A stretch of DNA of 35,318 nt from Saprospiraceae bacterium (GTDB lineage Bacteria > Bacteroidota > Bacteroidia > Chitinophagales > Saprospiraceae): positions 1 through 35,318 of the forward strand of contig JAHDFX010000041.1 in NCBI GenBank assembly GCA_020627965.1, written 5' to 3'. Each line of letters opens with the position of its first letter. Position 1 is the stretch's first letter. Positions 16,397 to 24,241 of the stretch are shown one piece after another. Made by a program: the position numbers and the translations under genes. The notes under the pieces were generated by a model that was not told the DNA's origin, did not search any database, and saw only the letters and a list, made by a program, of their open reading frames with translations.

Positions 16397-16436
16397 TCGT
16401 TGATTCGTGATTCGTTGATTCGTTGATTCGTTGATT
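16397..16436. repeat. Short tandem octamer repeat (gattcgtt)
   Basis: About five imperfect copies of gattcgtt lie in the spacer between the small lipoprotein gene and the conserved 178-residue gene; one copy has lost a T. The following bases (to 16498) are a low-complexity mix of 'aattaactcaatcac'-like words. No gene is seen in 16257-16498. Confidence 0.6.
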
Positions 16437-16498
16437 AATTAACTCAATCACCAATTAACCCAATAACTTAATTAACTTAATACTCCAAATTAACTCAA

Positions 16499-17035
16499 TC
16501 ACTTAGTCTTCGCCCCTACGAAATGGCTACTCTTCACCTTGAACAAGACATTAAAGGTCGTCAATGAGCCGTATATACGGGTAATATACTGTTGAAGATT
16601 CACTTTCTCTTCATCATCCAGATTTTTACTGCTGTTGATACGTTGTTCCATTACACGAAGACGGTCACGTAGCATAACAATTTTATGAAAGAAAGTTTCA
16701 ATAGGAATTTCTTTTTCTTTCAAGTCTTCTGAACCCGGCTTTAATACCAGTGTACCACCTTTCCAGTTATCTCCCAGTGGTACAATTTCCGTAACATCCG
16801 ACCATTTTTTCAAAATAGTCATCAAAGATTTTTCTGCTTCTGTAAATGTGATCTCATCAGTAGGCTCAATACGCTCAATGATTTCCCATTCGCTGTATGA
16901 TTTCCCGACGTCTTTTAGTCCATATAATTTGAAACTGACTTGATAACTTGCGTAATTCAGTTTCATGATAACACCTTCACCATAAGCAGGGTGTTTTACC
17001 CAGGAGCCTACTCCTAATAATTCTTCAGTGCTCAT
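16499..17035 (-). CDS. Conserved protein of unknown function with Tudor/SH3-like N-terminus
   Basis: This 178-residue protein has no signal peptide or membrane segment. The start (G-S-W-V-K-H-P-A-Y-G-E-G-V-I) resembles the small beta-barrel (Tudor/SH3-like) found at the C-terminus of UvrD/PcrA helicases and in other nucleic-acid or polymerase partners. The rest is largely helical, with a charged segment (V-M-L-R-D-R-L-R-V-M-E-Q-R-I) that may form a coiled coil. The family is not one I can name; a DNA- or polymerase-associated role is only a guess from the N-terminal motif. It lies 23 nt after the symporter gene on the same strand and may be co-transcribed with it. Confidence 0.75.
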   Translation of the reverse strand: MSTEELLGVGSWVKHPAYGEGVIMKLNYASYQVSFKLYGLKDVGKSYSEWEIIERIEPTDEITFTEAEKSLMTILKKWSDVTEIVPLGDNWKGGTLVLKPGSEDLKEKEIPIETFFHKIVMLRDRLRVMEQRINSSKNLDDEEKVNLQQYITRIYGSLTTFNVLFKVKSSHFVGAKTK

Positions 17036-17058
17036 ATTTGTTCTTTGTTTTTGTTAAT

Positions 17059-18486
17059 CTAAGCTTTTTCATAATGGTCATCCCAATTCTTTACACCAGG
17101 ATCACCTAATTTATCAACAGACTTGGCAACTAACATAGCTACCGTAGCATCACCGGTTACGTTGACGGTTGTTCTGCACATATCCAGAATACGATCAACA
17201 GCAAATATAAGTGCCAGACCTTCCTCTGGTACACCAATTGCGGCAAGCACAATAACCAACATCACCATGCCAGCACCCGGTACAGCAGCCGAGCCGATAG
17301 AAGCTAGAGTCGCTGTTAATACAATCGTCAACTGATCTCCAAAAGTAAGGTCTATTCCCATAGCTTGTGCGATAAATACGGCAGCTACAGCCTGATAAAG
17401 ACTGGTTCCGTCCATATTGATGGTGGCGCCGATAGGCAATACAAAGCTGGTTACCTCACGCTCTACTCCAAGATGTTCTTCTACACGTTCCATCGTTACC
17501 GGTAAGGTAGCAGCACTAGAGCTGGTTGAGAATGCCAACAACTGAGCTGGAGAAATTCCTTTGAAAAAGAAACTATAACTTCTACCTGTAAAGATTTTCA
17601 CCAAAATAGGGTAAAAAACAAATATCATGATCCCCAAACCAAGCACGACTGTCGCCGAATATCCCAGCAATGCAAATAATAAGGATGTACTTGGTGCATC
17701 CACGACCAGCGAGGCTAACAAGGCAAATACCCCGAAAGGAGCTGCCAGCATAATGAGATCGATCAGTTTTAGCACCACCTCATTTACGCCATCGAAGAAA
17801 GCGCTTACTGGTGCTGCTTTATCAGAAGAAATGAGCAAGAGACCTATCCCAAAAAAGACAACAAAGAAGATCACCTGAAGCATCTTATTTTCGGCTGTTG
17901 CCTTAACGATATTATTGGGTATCATATCAATAAGTGGCTGAAGCGGTCCAGTTTCTTTTTGCTTTTTTGCTGCTTTAATTCTTTCATCTGTATCACCTTC
18001 ATATTCCGATAAAAGCTCACTTCTGGTTTCTTTGTCGATCAGCTTTCCTGGAGCAATAGTATTGACCAGAATTAAACCAATAGAAACAGCAATTATCGTA
18101 GTGAGAACATATATTCCAATGGTTCTACCTCCCATGGCCGACAGTTTGGAAATATCTTTCAGATCAGATATCCCCTTTATCAAAGAGGCAATAATAAGTG
18201 GTATGGCAATGAGCTTGAGTAAGTTGATGAATATCTTACCAAAAGGCTTTATCCAATTGTCGATAAAACGTTTAGCTCTGGAAATTTCTATTGTTTTGGC
18301 TGGCGTCGTTTTCACCTTTGAAACCACTTTACCGTCCACAATTTCATGAACAATTTCCTGCTTGGCAGGAATTTCTTTGGCAACTATTTTTTGACTGCCC
18401 CATCCGGTAGACAACAGGATTATTCCGAACAGAATACCCGTTACCATGCCTATAATAATCTGCCAGTGTAGTGCTATTTTACTCAT
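17059..18486 (-). CDS. Dicarboxylate/amino acid:cation symporter (DAACS/GltP family)
   Basis: This 475-residue inner-membrane transporter takes up C4-dicarboxylates or acidic/neutral amino acids with Na+ or H+. Family motifs are clear: the serine-rich re-entrant loop S-T-S-S-S-A-A-T-L-P (HP1), N-M-D-G-T (TM7), the HP2 region A-S-I-G-S-A-A-V-P-G-A-G, and D-R-I-L-D-M-C-R-T-T-V-N-V-T-G-D in TM8. It is longer than usual (about 420) because of two hydrophilic insertions: residues about 33-65 after TM1 (lysine- and valine-rich) and residues about 155-190 (K-E-T-R-S-E-L-L). The substrate cannot be fixed from sequence. It starts at ATG 18486; a sequence TACTTTAG about 20 nt upstream is one base from the -7 consensus. 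Confidence 0.93.
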   Translation of the reverse strand: MSKIALHWQIIIGMVTGILFGIILLSTGWGSQKIVAKEIPAKQEIVHEIVDGKVVSKVKTTPAKTIEISRAKRFIDNWIKPFGKIFINLLKLIAIPLIIASLIKGISDLKDISKLSAMGGRTIGIYVLTTIIAVSIGLILVNTIAPGKLIDKETRSELLSEYEGDTDERIKAAKKQKETGPLQPLIDMIPNNIVKATAENKMLQVIFFVVFFGIGLLLISSDKAAPVSAFFDGVNEVVLKLIDLIMLAAPFGVFALLASLVVDAPSTSLLFALLGYSATVVLGLGIMIFVFYPILVKIFTGRSYSFFFKGISPAQLLAFSTSSSAATLPVTMERVEEHLGVEREVTSFVLPIGATINMDGTSLYQAVAAVFIAQAMGIDLTFGDQLTIVLTATLASIGSAAVPGAGMVMLVIVLAAIGVPEEGLALIFAVDRILDMCRTTVNVTGDATVAMLVAKSVDKLGDPGVKNWDDHYEKA

Positions 18487-18554
18487 ATATGGTTAGTATG
18501 TTTTTGCTAAAGTACAAAAACTTCCATATGTTCAGTACTATAACGTGCTAAAAC

Positions 18555-18591
18555 TAAGCCCGACTTCAGTAAAGTACCAAAGTCGGGCTTA
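18555..18591 (-). terminator. Intrinsic terminator after the SulP gene
   Basis: Arms taagcccgactt (18555-18566) and aagtcgggctta (18580-18591) are perfect 12-nt inverted copies with a 13-nt loop. It lies 30 nt after the SulP stop; in the minus-strand direction the hairpin is followed by GTTTTAGC. It separates the SulP transcript from the symporter gene. Confidence 0.75.
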
Positions 18592-18621
18592 AATTTATTG
18601 ATTCAATATCGTTAAAATCCT

Positions 18622-20529
18622 TTACGATTTTTCATAATAATCATCGGGCAGACCAGTAACAACATCTTTAACATTATCCTTCGTCCAGTTCATACAATCA
18701 TCGAAATTATCGAAGATATGTTCTTCCGGTATCAAATCAGGAATCATGTCAACCCTTTCCATCATATATCTGGGTTGTTTTTGAACATCTACCAATAAGA
18801 CTTTAATGTCCTGTTTACGTAAGTCAATCAGAATATCTTCCATTGTGTATAGTCCCGACTGATCCATATAAGCCATTTTGTCCATACGGATAACGACTGC
18901 CGTGGCTGTAGACGGAATCTGCTTGGACAAAGCCTGAAAATCACTGGTAGAACCAAAAAACAATGGACCTTTGATATGCTTAATAAAGACTTCTTCATTC
19001 AGTTCTTTAGGGAACCCAACTTCATCGTCCCAGGCTTCCTCTTTCAATGGCTTCACATCAGATTTTTCTGCTGTTAAGTCACCTGTTTTCTTCATAAACA
19101 TCCATAAAGCAATTACAAGACCAACGCCTACTGCGTATACCAAATTCCATACAGAAGACAATATCAGTACGATCATCATGATAATAACTTCTGAACTTAA
19201 CTTGAACGGGCCGACTTTCATATCTTTCGGCATGTATGGAATCGCCTTTAATCCTTTATAATCCATCACTCCTATACCTACTGTGACCAAGATTCCTGCC
19301 AACACTGCTGCTGGTATTTGGGACGCAACTTTACTAAGTGCCAACAAAATAATCAATAACAAAACACCTGCGATCATACCTGACAGACGGGTTTTTCCAC
19401 CTGAATTGATATTCACAACTGTACGAATTGTTGCACCTGCTCCGGGGATACCACCAAACATAGACGCAATACTATTACCAATACCTTGTCCGATCAACTC
19501 TCGGTTAGGTTTGTGCTTTGTCTTAGTCATATTATCTGCGACAATGGAGGTTAAAAGGGAATCAATTGCCCCCAATAAAGCCAACGTAAATGCAGCACCT
19601 ACATAAGGTATTAGAGCGGATAAACTAAAATTGGTAAAGAGCCCCACCTGGAATACAGGGAATCCGTCTGGAATTTCTTTAATAGAGATATAAGGTAAAT
19701 TGGCAAAATAGGCCACTCCCGAAACCACCAGCAAGGCTACCAGTGTACTTGGAATTGCCGTAGTGATCCGCTTAAAACCGTATATAATAAAAACAGTTGC
19801 TAAAACCAGCAATAGCTCCAGCCATTTAATGTTACTTAATGCACGTGGTAATATTTTTATTGTTCCAAGTACACCTCCTGCTTCTTTACCAGCCAAAATA
19901 GCTGCTTTTTCGTCAATTGTTTCCTGAGAAATCACTTTATTTTCAGCAGCAGCAGCCTGAAAGCCTTCTACTGTGAGTGTTTCCTTTCCTTTTTTATTTT
20001 TAAGTATCTCATTTATCGCTATTTCTTCTCCCTGCTGTTCAAATTTTTGAACAAAAGCCTTATCTTCTTTAGGGTAATAACCAACAGCTGGTGCTATCTG
20101 TGTGACCAGAATGATAACCCCGATAGCCGTCATAAATCCAGAGACCACCGGATAAGGCATATACCTGATATATTTTCCAACTCCGATAATCCCAAGAACA
20201 ACCTGTATAACACCAGACAGGAAGAATACTGCCAGAATGGCTGGCAAAGCAGCTTCTACACTACCACCATTAGCTGCAATGATGTCTGAAATAATCAGCA
20301 TACTGAATGCTGTCATAGGGGCAGTTGGACCAGAGATTTGAGTATTTGTACCACCAAAAAGGGCAGCAAAAAAACTGATAAAAATAGCTCCATAAAGTCC
20401 CGCGTCAGGGCCTAACCCTGATCCCACACCAAAGGCAAGCGCCAATGGTAAAGCAACGATACCGGCAGTAATACCACCAAAGAAATCGCCTCTAAAGTGT
20501 TTAAAATCAAAGAATTTTTCCTTTTCCAT
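18622..20529 (-). CDS. SulP family anion transporter with STAS domain
   Basis: This 635-residue inner-membrane protein has the SulP core (about residues 15-490) and a cytoplasmic STAS domain (about 510-620). The substrate-site region Q-I-S-G-P-T-A-P-M-T-A-F (residues 64-75) and the later G-I-P-G-A-G-A-T-I-R-T-V-V-N-I-N-S-G-G-K-T-R segment are typical. The STAS loop has the D-Q-S-G motif at which related domains are phosphorylated. Sulfate, bicarbonate or another anion could be carried; sequence alone does not decide. A hydrophilic insertion of about 70 residues (151-221, Lys/Glu/Ala-rich) sits between two membrane segments and is longer than usual. The gene is alone between a promoter-like pair upstream and a terminator downstream. 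Confidence 0.92.
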   Translation of the reverse strand: MEKEKFFDFKHFRGDFFGGITAGIVALPLALAFGVGSGLGPDAGLYGAIFISFFAALFGGTNTQISGPTAPMTAFSMLIISDIIAANGGSVEAALPAILAVFFLSGVIQVVLGIIGVGKYIRYMPYPVVSGFMTAIGVIILVTQIAPAVGYYPKEDKAFVQKFEQQGEEIAINEILKNKKGKETLTVEGFQAAAAENKVISQETIDEKAAILAGKEAGGVLGTIKILPRALSNIKWLELLLVLATVFIIYGFKRITTAIPSTLVALLVVSGVAYFANLPYISIKEIPDGFPVFQVGLFTNFSLSALIPYVGAAFTLALLGAIDSLLTSIVADNMTKTKHKPNRELIGQGIGNSIASMFGGIPGAGATIRTVVNINSGGKTRLSGMIAGVLLLIILLALSKVASQIPAAVLAGILVTVGIGVMDYKGLKAIPYMPKDMKVGPFKLSSEVIIMMIVLILSSVWNLVYAVGVGLVIALWMFMKKTGDLTAEKSDVKPLKEEAWDDEVGFPKELNEEVFIKHIKGPLFFGSTSDFQALSKQIPSTATAVVIRMDKMAYMDQSGLYTMEDILIDLRKQDIKVLLVDVQKQPRYMMERVDMIPDLIPEEHIFDNFDDCMNWTKDNVKDVVTGLPDDYYEKS

Positions 20530-20547
20530 TTAATATAAAATTAGTGT

Positions 20548-20577
20548 CAAAAATAGATGGGTTGCTTGTAACAAAAA
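20548..20577 (-). promoter_or_regulatory. Candidate promoter of the SulP gene
   Basis: On the minus strand TTTTTG (20577-20572) is followed after 16 nt by TATTTTTG (20555-20548), matching the Bacteroidota TTTG/TAnnTTTG arrangement with slightly short spacing. The -7 box ends 18 nt before the ATG. Confidence 0.5.
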
Positions 20578-20611
20578 TGTACAAGCAAATAAGTAAAGAT
20601 GTTGATAGACA

Positions 20612-20944
20612 CTAAAATTCGGGAGGAGGAGTAGGTGTTTCTGCAAAACCAACACCAAGATTATAACGCTCTAGATGAAGTGCTACGGTTCTTAGGTCTT
20701 CATTATTTGACCATAAACGCAGATCATAAGCATACAACTTCTGTTCACACTCTCTTTTTTCTTCTTTCTCTTTCTTATCTTCTCCATCCGTATCTGCATC
20801 TATAGGCATTTCCAATTTTGTTGATATTGGAGTATGTAGAAGAATTGTTATAAAAGTATTAGAAAAAGTGAGCGCTACAACAAATAACAAACTGAAGAAA
20901 ATTTTCAATTTATAAGTAAATCTTATGTTGGTTCGTTCAGGCAT
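20612..20944 (-). CDS. Small membrane-anchored protein of unknown function
   Basis: This 110-residue frame has a basic N-terminus (M-P-E-R-T-N-I-R-F-T-Y-K-L-K), one hydrophobic segment (about residues 14-36), then a strongly charged linker (D-T-D-G-E-D-K-K-E-K-E-E-K-R-E) and a Pro-rich end (T-P-T-P-P-P-E-F). It would sit in the inner membrane with the C-terminal part in the periplasm, or be exported with an uncleaved signal. No family is recognised. It lies upstream of the SulP gene on the same strand, but the SulP promoter-like box falls between them. Coding is likely but not certain because the frame is short. Confidence 0.55.
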   Translation of the reverse strand: MPERTNIRFTYKLKIFFSLLFVVALTFSNTFITILLHTPISTKLEMPIDADTDGEDKKEKEEKRECEQKLYAYDLRLWSNNEDLRTVALHLERYNLGVGFAETPTPPPEF

Positions 20945-21175
20945 AGAAGCGTTAACAACTTTTGTTTAAGTTTGTTCAGCAAAAGTATCACAAAATATGT
21001 TGTAAAAAAACAGTATTTGAAAATATAATTCTCAAGCTTTGCCCAATAGTTAGTTAAAGTAATAAACAGGACAATCATATAATACTTATTCATTATTCTT
21101 GTATCTTGTAAAAGATTGCTAAGCAAGGTACTATTTTTCCCTAATCAACTCAATTTCCTTTTAATATCAAGCCAT

Positions 21176-22243
21176 ATGAAAGCATCAAGAATTTTCTTCA
21201 TCGCATTATTGCTGTTATTAGCTTACTTGCTTTTTTACCCAGTTCCCATAAAACCTGCAACATGGACGCCTCCGACACCACCAGTATTAGAAGGAGATTA
21301 TAATGTAAATAACAAACTAGCAGCTATCCAGCATATTTTTGACGGACAATGCCTGCATTGTGAAGATGTAGAAGTAGATAGCCTGGGCAATATCTATGGC
21401 GGTAATGACAAGGGGGATATTATTAAAATGACGCCCGATGAAAAGTCTACAGTCTTGGCAAATACAGGCGGAAGACCACTAGGGTTACATATGGATAAAC
21501 AGGGGCAATTACTCGTTGCTGATGCCGTTAAAGGGCTTTTATCTATTTCTCCGAAAGGGAATATCACTACCTTATCAACAACACATAATGGACTGCCTTT
21601 TTTATTTACGGATGATCTGGAAACTGGTAAGGATGGAACCATCTATTTTTCTGATGCTTCTCATCGTTTTGCCATAGAAGACTATAAGCTAGACTTGTTT
21701 GAACATCAGCCCAATGGACGACTTTTAGCCTATTATCCAGCTACTAAAAAGACTGAACTTTTAATGGATGGACTTTACTTTGCCAATGGTGTAGCAGTCA
21801 GCCCTGACGATGATTTTGTACTAGTCAATGAGACTGGCAAATATAGAGTGACCCGCTATTGGTTAAGTGGAGAAAAAGCTGGTACTTCGGAGGTCTTCAT
21901 TGATAATCTACCTGGTTTCCCTGATGGTATTTCTACGGGCAATGATGGTATATTCTGGCTGACTTTACTTTCTCCACGCACCAAGTCTTTGGATGGTATT
22001 TTAGATCAGCCATTTTTACGAAAAGTGGTTGTCCGTCTACCAGAGTTTATGCAGCCTGCTCCGCAGCGATATGGTTTTATTTTAGGTCTAAATGCAGATG
22101 GTGAAATCATCTATAATCTTCAAGACCCCGAAGGTAATTTTGCCCAGATCGCCAGTGTAGAGCAATTCGACGATAAGCTTTATTTTGGTTCGCTTGGTGC
22201 TGAAGATGCTGTGGGCGTCCTGGATTTGAAAGGAATCAAATAA
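21176..22243 (+). CDS. Membrane-anchored SMP-30/gluconolactonase/LRE (strictosidine synthase-like) protein
   Basis: Start chosen at ATG 21176 because it opens a Lys/Arg-led hydrophobic anchor (M-K-A-S-R-I-F-F-I-A-L-L); upstream codons in frame are not signal-like. The 355-residue protein is a single N-terminal membrane helix followed by a six-bladed beta-propeller. The region I-Y-F-S-D-A-S-H-R-F through F-A-N-G-V-A-V-S-P-D and F-P-D-G-I-S resembles the strictosidine-synthase/APMAP branch of the SMP-30 superfamily, whose bacterial members are calcium-dependent lactonases or esterases. The propeller would face the periplasm. The reaction is not predictable. It appears to be transcribed alone; the next gene has its own promoter box. 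Confidence 0.85.
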   Translation: MKASRIFFIALLLLLAYLLFYPVPIKPATWTPPTPPVLEGDYNVNNKLAAIQHIFDGQCLHCEDVEVDSLGNIYGGNDKGDIIKMTPDEKSTVLANTGGRPLGLHMDKQGQLLVADAVKGLLSISPKGNITTLSTTHNGLPFLFTDDLETGKDGTIYFSDASHRFAIEDYKLDLFEHQPNGRLLAYYPATKKTELLMDGLYFANGVAVSPDDDFVLVNETGKYRVTRYWLSGEKAGTSEVFIDNLPGFPDGISTGNDGIFWLTLLSPRTKSLDGILDQPFLRKVVVRLPEFMQPAPQRYGFILGLNADGEIIYNLQDPEGNFAQIASVEQFDDKLYFGSLGAEDAVGVLDLKGIK

Positions 22244-22346
22244 ACTTCAATACTTCAACCTAACAAAGCATTAATACCACGCAAAACAATAGAATAACTT
22301 AACATACTCAACACATTCAAAATCAAAATTTTTCACAATTTATCCG

Positions 22347-22354
22347 TACCTTTG
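22347..22354 (+). promoter_or_regulatory. Candidate -7 box (TACCTTTG) of the ABC-F gene
   Basis: TACCTTTG, followed by CA, matches the Bacteroidota -7 consensus TAnnTTTG exactly, 52 nt before the ATG. A T-rich stretch (tttttcac, about 22329-22336) lies where the -33 element would be. Confidence 0.6.
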
Positions 22355-22406
22355 CAGCCTAATTCAGATACGTTCACATTCATTACGATACAAAATAGAT
22401 ATTTAA

Positions 22407-24041
22407 ATGCTGACAGTCAACGATTTAGGCTTACAATTTGGTAAAAGAATCCTCTTTGACGAGGTCAACCTTAAATTCACTCGTGGCAACTGTTACGGTG
22501 TTATTGGCGCAAATGGCGCAGGAAAATCTACTTTTCTGAAAATTTTATCTGGCGAGATTGACCCAAACCGTGGTAGTATATCCCTAGAGCCAGGTAATCG
22601 TATGGCAGTACTCAAGCAAAATCACTTTGAATTTGACGATGAGCAGGTATTAAATACGGTCATTATGGGGCATAAGGAAATGTATGCCATTATGCAGGAA
22701 AAAAATGCCATTTATGAAAACCCTGATGCTACAGAAGCAGATGGACTGAAAGCGGCAGAGCTGGAAAATCAGTTTGGTGAAATGGGCGGCTGGATGGCAG
22801 AAGTAGATGCTGCTGAACTGCTCAGTAATATGGGCATCAAAGAAGACTTGCACTACAAATTAATGCGTGAACTGAATGGATCAGAAAAAGTAAAAGTCTT
22901 ACTGGCACAAGCTCTATTCGGTAATCCTGATATTCTACTACTCGATGAGCCTACCAACGATCTGGATGCCATAACAGCTACCTGGTTGTCCGATTTTCTT
23001 GCTGATTTCAAAAATACCGTTATCGTTGTATCGCACGACCGTTATTTTCTGGATATGGTTTGTACGCACATCGTAGACGTTGATTATAAGCAGATCAATA
23101 TTTCAACAGGTAATTATACTTTCTGGTATGAAACCAGTCAAATGATGGCACGCCAAATGGCGAATAAAAACAAGAAAATTGAGCAAAAGCGTGAAGAAAT
23201 GATGGCATTTATCGCCCGATTTAGCGCCAATGCCTCTAAGTCTCGTCAGGCAACTAGCCGTAAGAAAGCGCTGGAAAAATTGAATCTGGAAGAAATTCGT
23301 CCTTCCAGCCGTAAATACCCTTTTATTCATTTCAAGACAGAACGTGAAGTAGGCGATCAATTGCTCAATGTTGAAAACCTCAGCAAACATTCAGAAAGTG
23401 GCGATCTGTTATTTGGTAATGTTAACTTTCGTTTGAATAAAGGCGATAAAGTTGCTATACTTAGTCGTGAAGCTACTACAGTTACAGCACTTTTCAGCGT
23501 ACTGGCAGGTGAGGCAAAAGCAGATTCAGGTATTATAGAATGGGGACAAACTATCACTACGGAGTATTTGCCCAATGAGAATGAAAAATTCTTCACCGGC
23601 AGCCAGGATCTGGACTTGATAGACTGGCTACGTCAGTACTCGGAAGAAAAAGATGAGCAATTTATTCGTGGTTTTCTCGGAAGAATGTTGTTCTCAGGAG
23701 AGGAAGTCAACAAACAATCGAGTGTATTGTCAGGAGGAGAAAAGGTGCGTTGTATGATGGCAAAAACCATGCTTCAGCATCCAAACTTCCTATTGATGGA
23801 TGAGCCTACCAACCACCTTGATCTAGAGTCTATCACGGTATTGAATAAAGCGATGACCGAGTTCAAAGGTAGTATCATCTACACGTCTCATGACCACCAG
23901 ATCATGCAGACAGTTGCCAATCGAATCATCGAGATTACACCCAATGGAACGATAGATCAATTGATGACTTATGATGAATTTATCCGTTCTGAAAAGGTAA
24001 AAAAACAGCGTGAAGAATTATATCAAGGCGTTATTGCATAA
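22407..24041 (+). CDS. ABC-F family ATPase, YbiT-like
   Basis: This 544-residue soluble protein has two ABC ATPase domains joined by a basic helical linker (about residues 240-310), so it is expected to act on the ribosome as other ABC-F proteins do. The closest type I recognise is E. coli YbiT: shared blocks include T-V-I-M-G-H-K-E, L-L-A-Q-A-L-F, and the linker F-S-A-N-A-S-K-S-R-Q-A-T-S-R. Domain 1 has an intact Walker A (G-A-N-G-A-G-K-S-T) and L-L-L-D-E-P-T-N-D-L-D, but a poor signature (L-N-G-S-E-K). Domain 2 has a good signature (L-S-G-G-E-K) and M-D-E-P-T-N-H-L-D, but its Walker A is degenerate (L-S-R-E-A-T-T-V-T). One ATP site is therefore complete and the other broken on both sides. 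It is monocistronic, with its own promoter box and a strong terminator. Confidence 0.92.
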   Translation: MLTVNDLGLQFGKRILFDEVNLKFTRGNCYGVIGANGAGKSTFLKILSGEIDPNRGSISLEPGNRMAVLKQNHFEFDDEQVLNTVIMGHKEMYAIMQEKNAIYENPDATEADGLKAAELENQFGEMGGWMAEVDAAELLSNMGIKEDLHYKLMRELNGSEKVKVLLAQALFGNPDILLLDEPTNDLDAITATWLSDFLADFKNTVIVVSHDRYFLDMVCTHIVDVDYKQINISTGNYTFWYETSQMMARQMANKNKKIEQKREEMMAFIARFSANASKSRQATSRKKALEKLNLEEIRPSSRKYPFIHFKTEREVGDQLLNVENLSKHSESGDLLFGNVNFRLNKGDKVAILSREATTVTALFSVLAGEAKADSGIIEWGQTITTEYLPNENEKFFTGSQDLDLIDWLRQYSEEKDEQFIRGFLGRMLFSGEEVNKQSSVLSGGEKVRCMMAKTMLQHPNFLLMDEPTNHLDLESITVLNKAMTEFKGSIIYTSHDHQIMQTVANRIIEITPNGTIDQLMTYDEFIRSEKVKKQREELYQGVIA

Positions 24042-24063
24042 CACATAAATGCTTGTCAGTCAG

Positions 24064-24104
24064 AATCCTGTAAGATATTTAAAAATATTTTACAGGATTT
24101 TTTT
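24064..24104 (+). terminator. Strong intrinsic terminator after the ABC-F gene
   Basis: A 16-bp stem (24064-24079 with 24084-24099) containing one G-U pair closes a 4-nt loop and runs into a seven-T tract ending at 24104. It lies 22 nt after the stop codon. Confidence 0.85.
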
Positions 24105-24170
24105 ATGCTAAGCCCAACCCTTTCTCAAAACCTACCTGTCTATTATTGTGAAGGCGACATTAATGTTGAT

Positions 24171-24214
24171 TTCGACTACGCTCAAGCAACTATAGTTGGC
24201 TGAGCGAAGCCGAA
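24171..24214. repeat. Dispersed palindrome of the 'ttcgactacgctca' type
   Basis: Arms ttcgactacgctcaagcaac (24171-24190) and gttggctgagcgaagccgaa (24195-24214) match at 16 of 20 positions when one is inverted, with a TATA loop. It lies 28 nt before the serpin start, inside its likely leader. The 'gagcgaagccgaa' type is common between Bacteroidota genes; a decayed piece recurs near 34964-34982. Confidence 0.6.
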
Positions 24215-24241
24215 GCCAACGCTAACAAAACAATATAAGAC

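Noticed and set aside
16397-16498. Possible CRISPR-like or regulatory array from the gattcgtt repeats
   Set aside because: Units are 8 nt with no spacers and decay into low-complexity words; it is a simple tandem repeat.
20923-21126. 67-residue minus-strand frame overlapping the small membrane protein gene
   Set aside because: It is AT-driven sequence that overlaps a better candidate and has no recognisable features.
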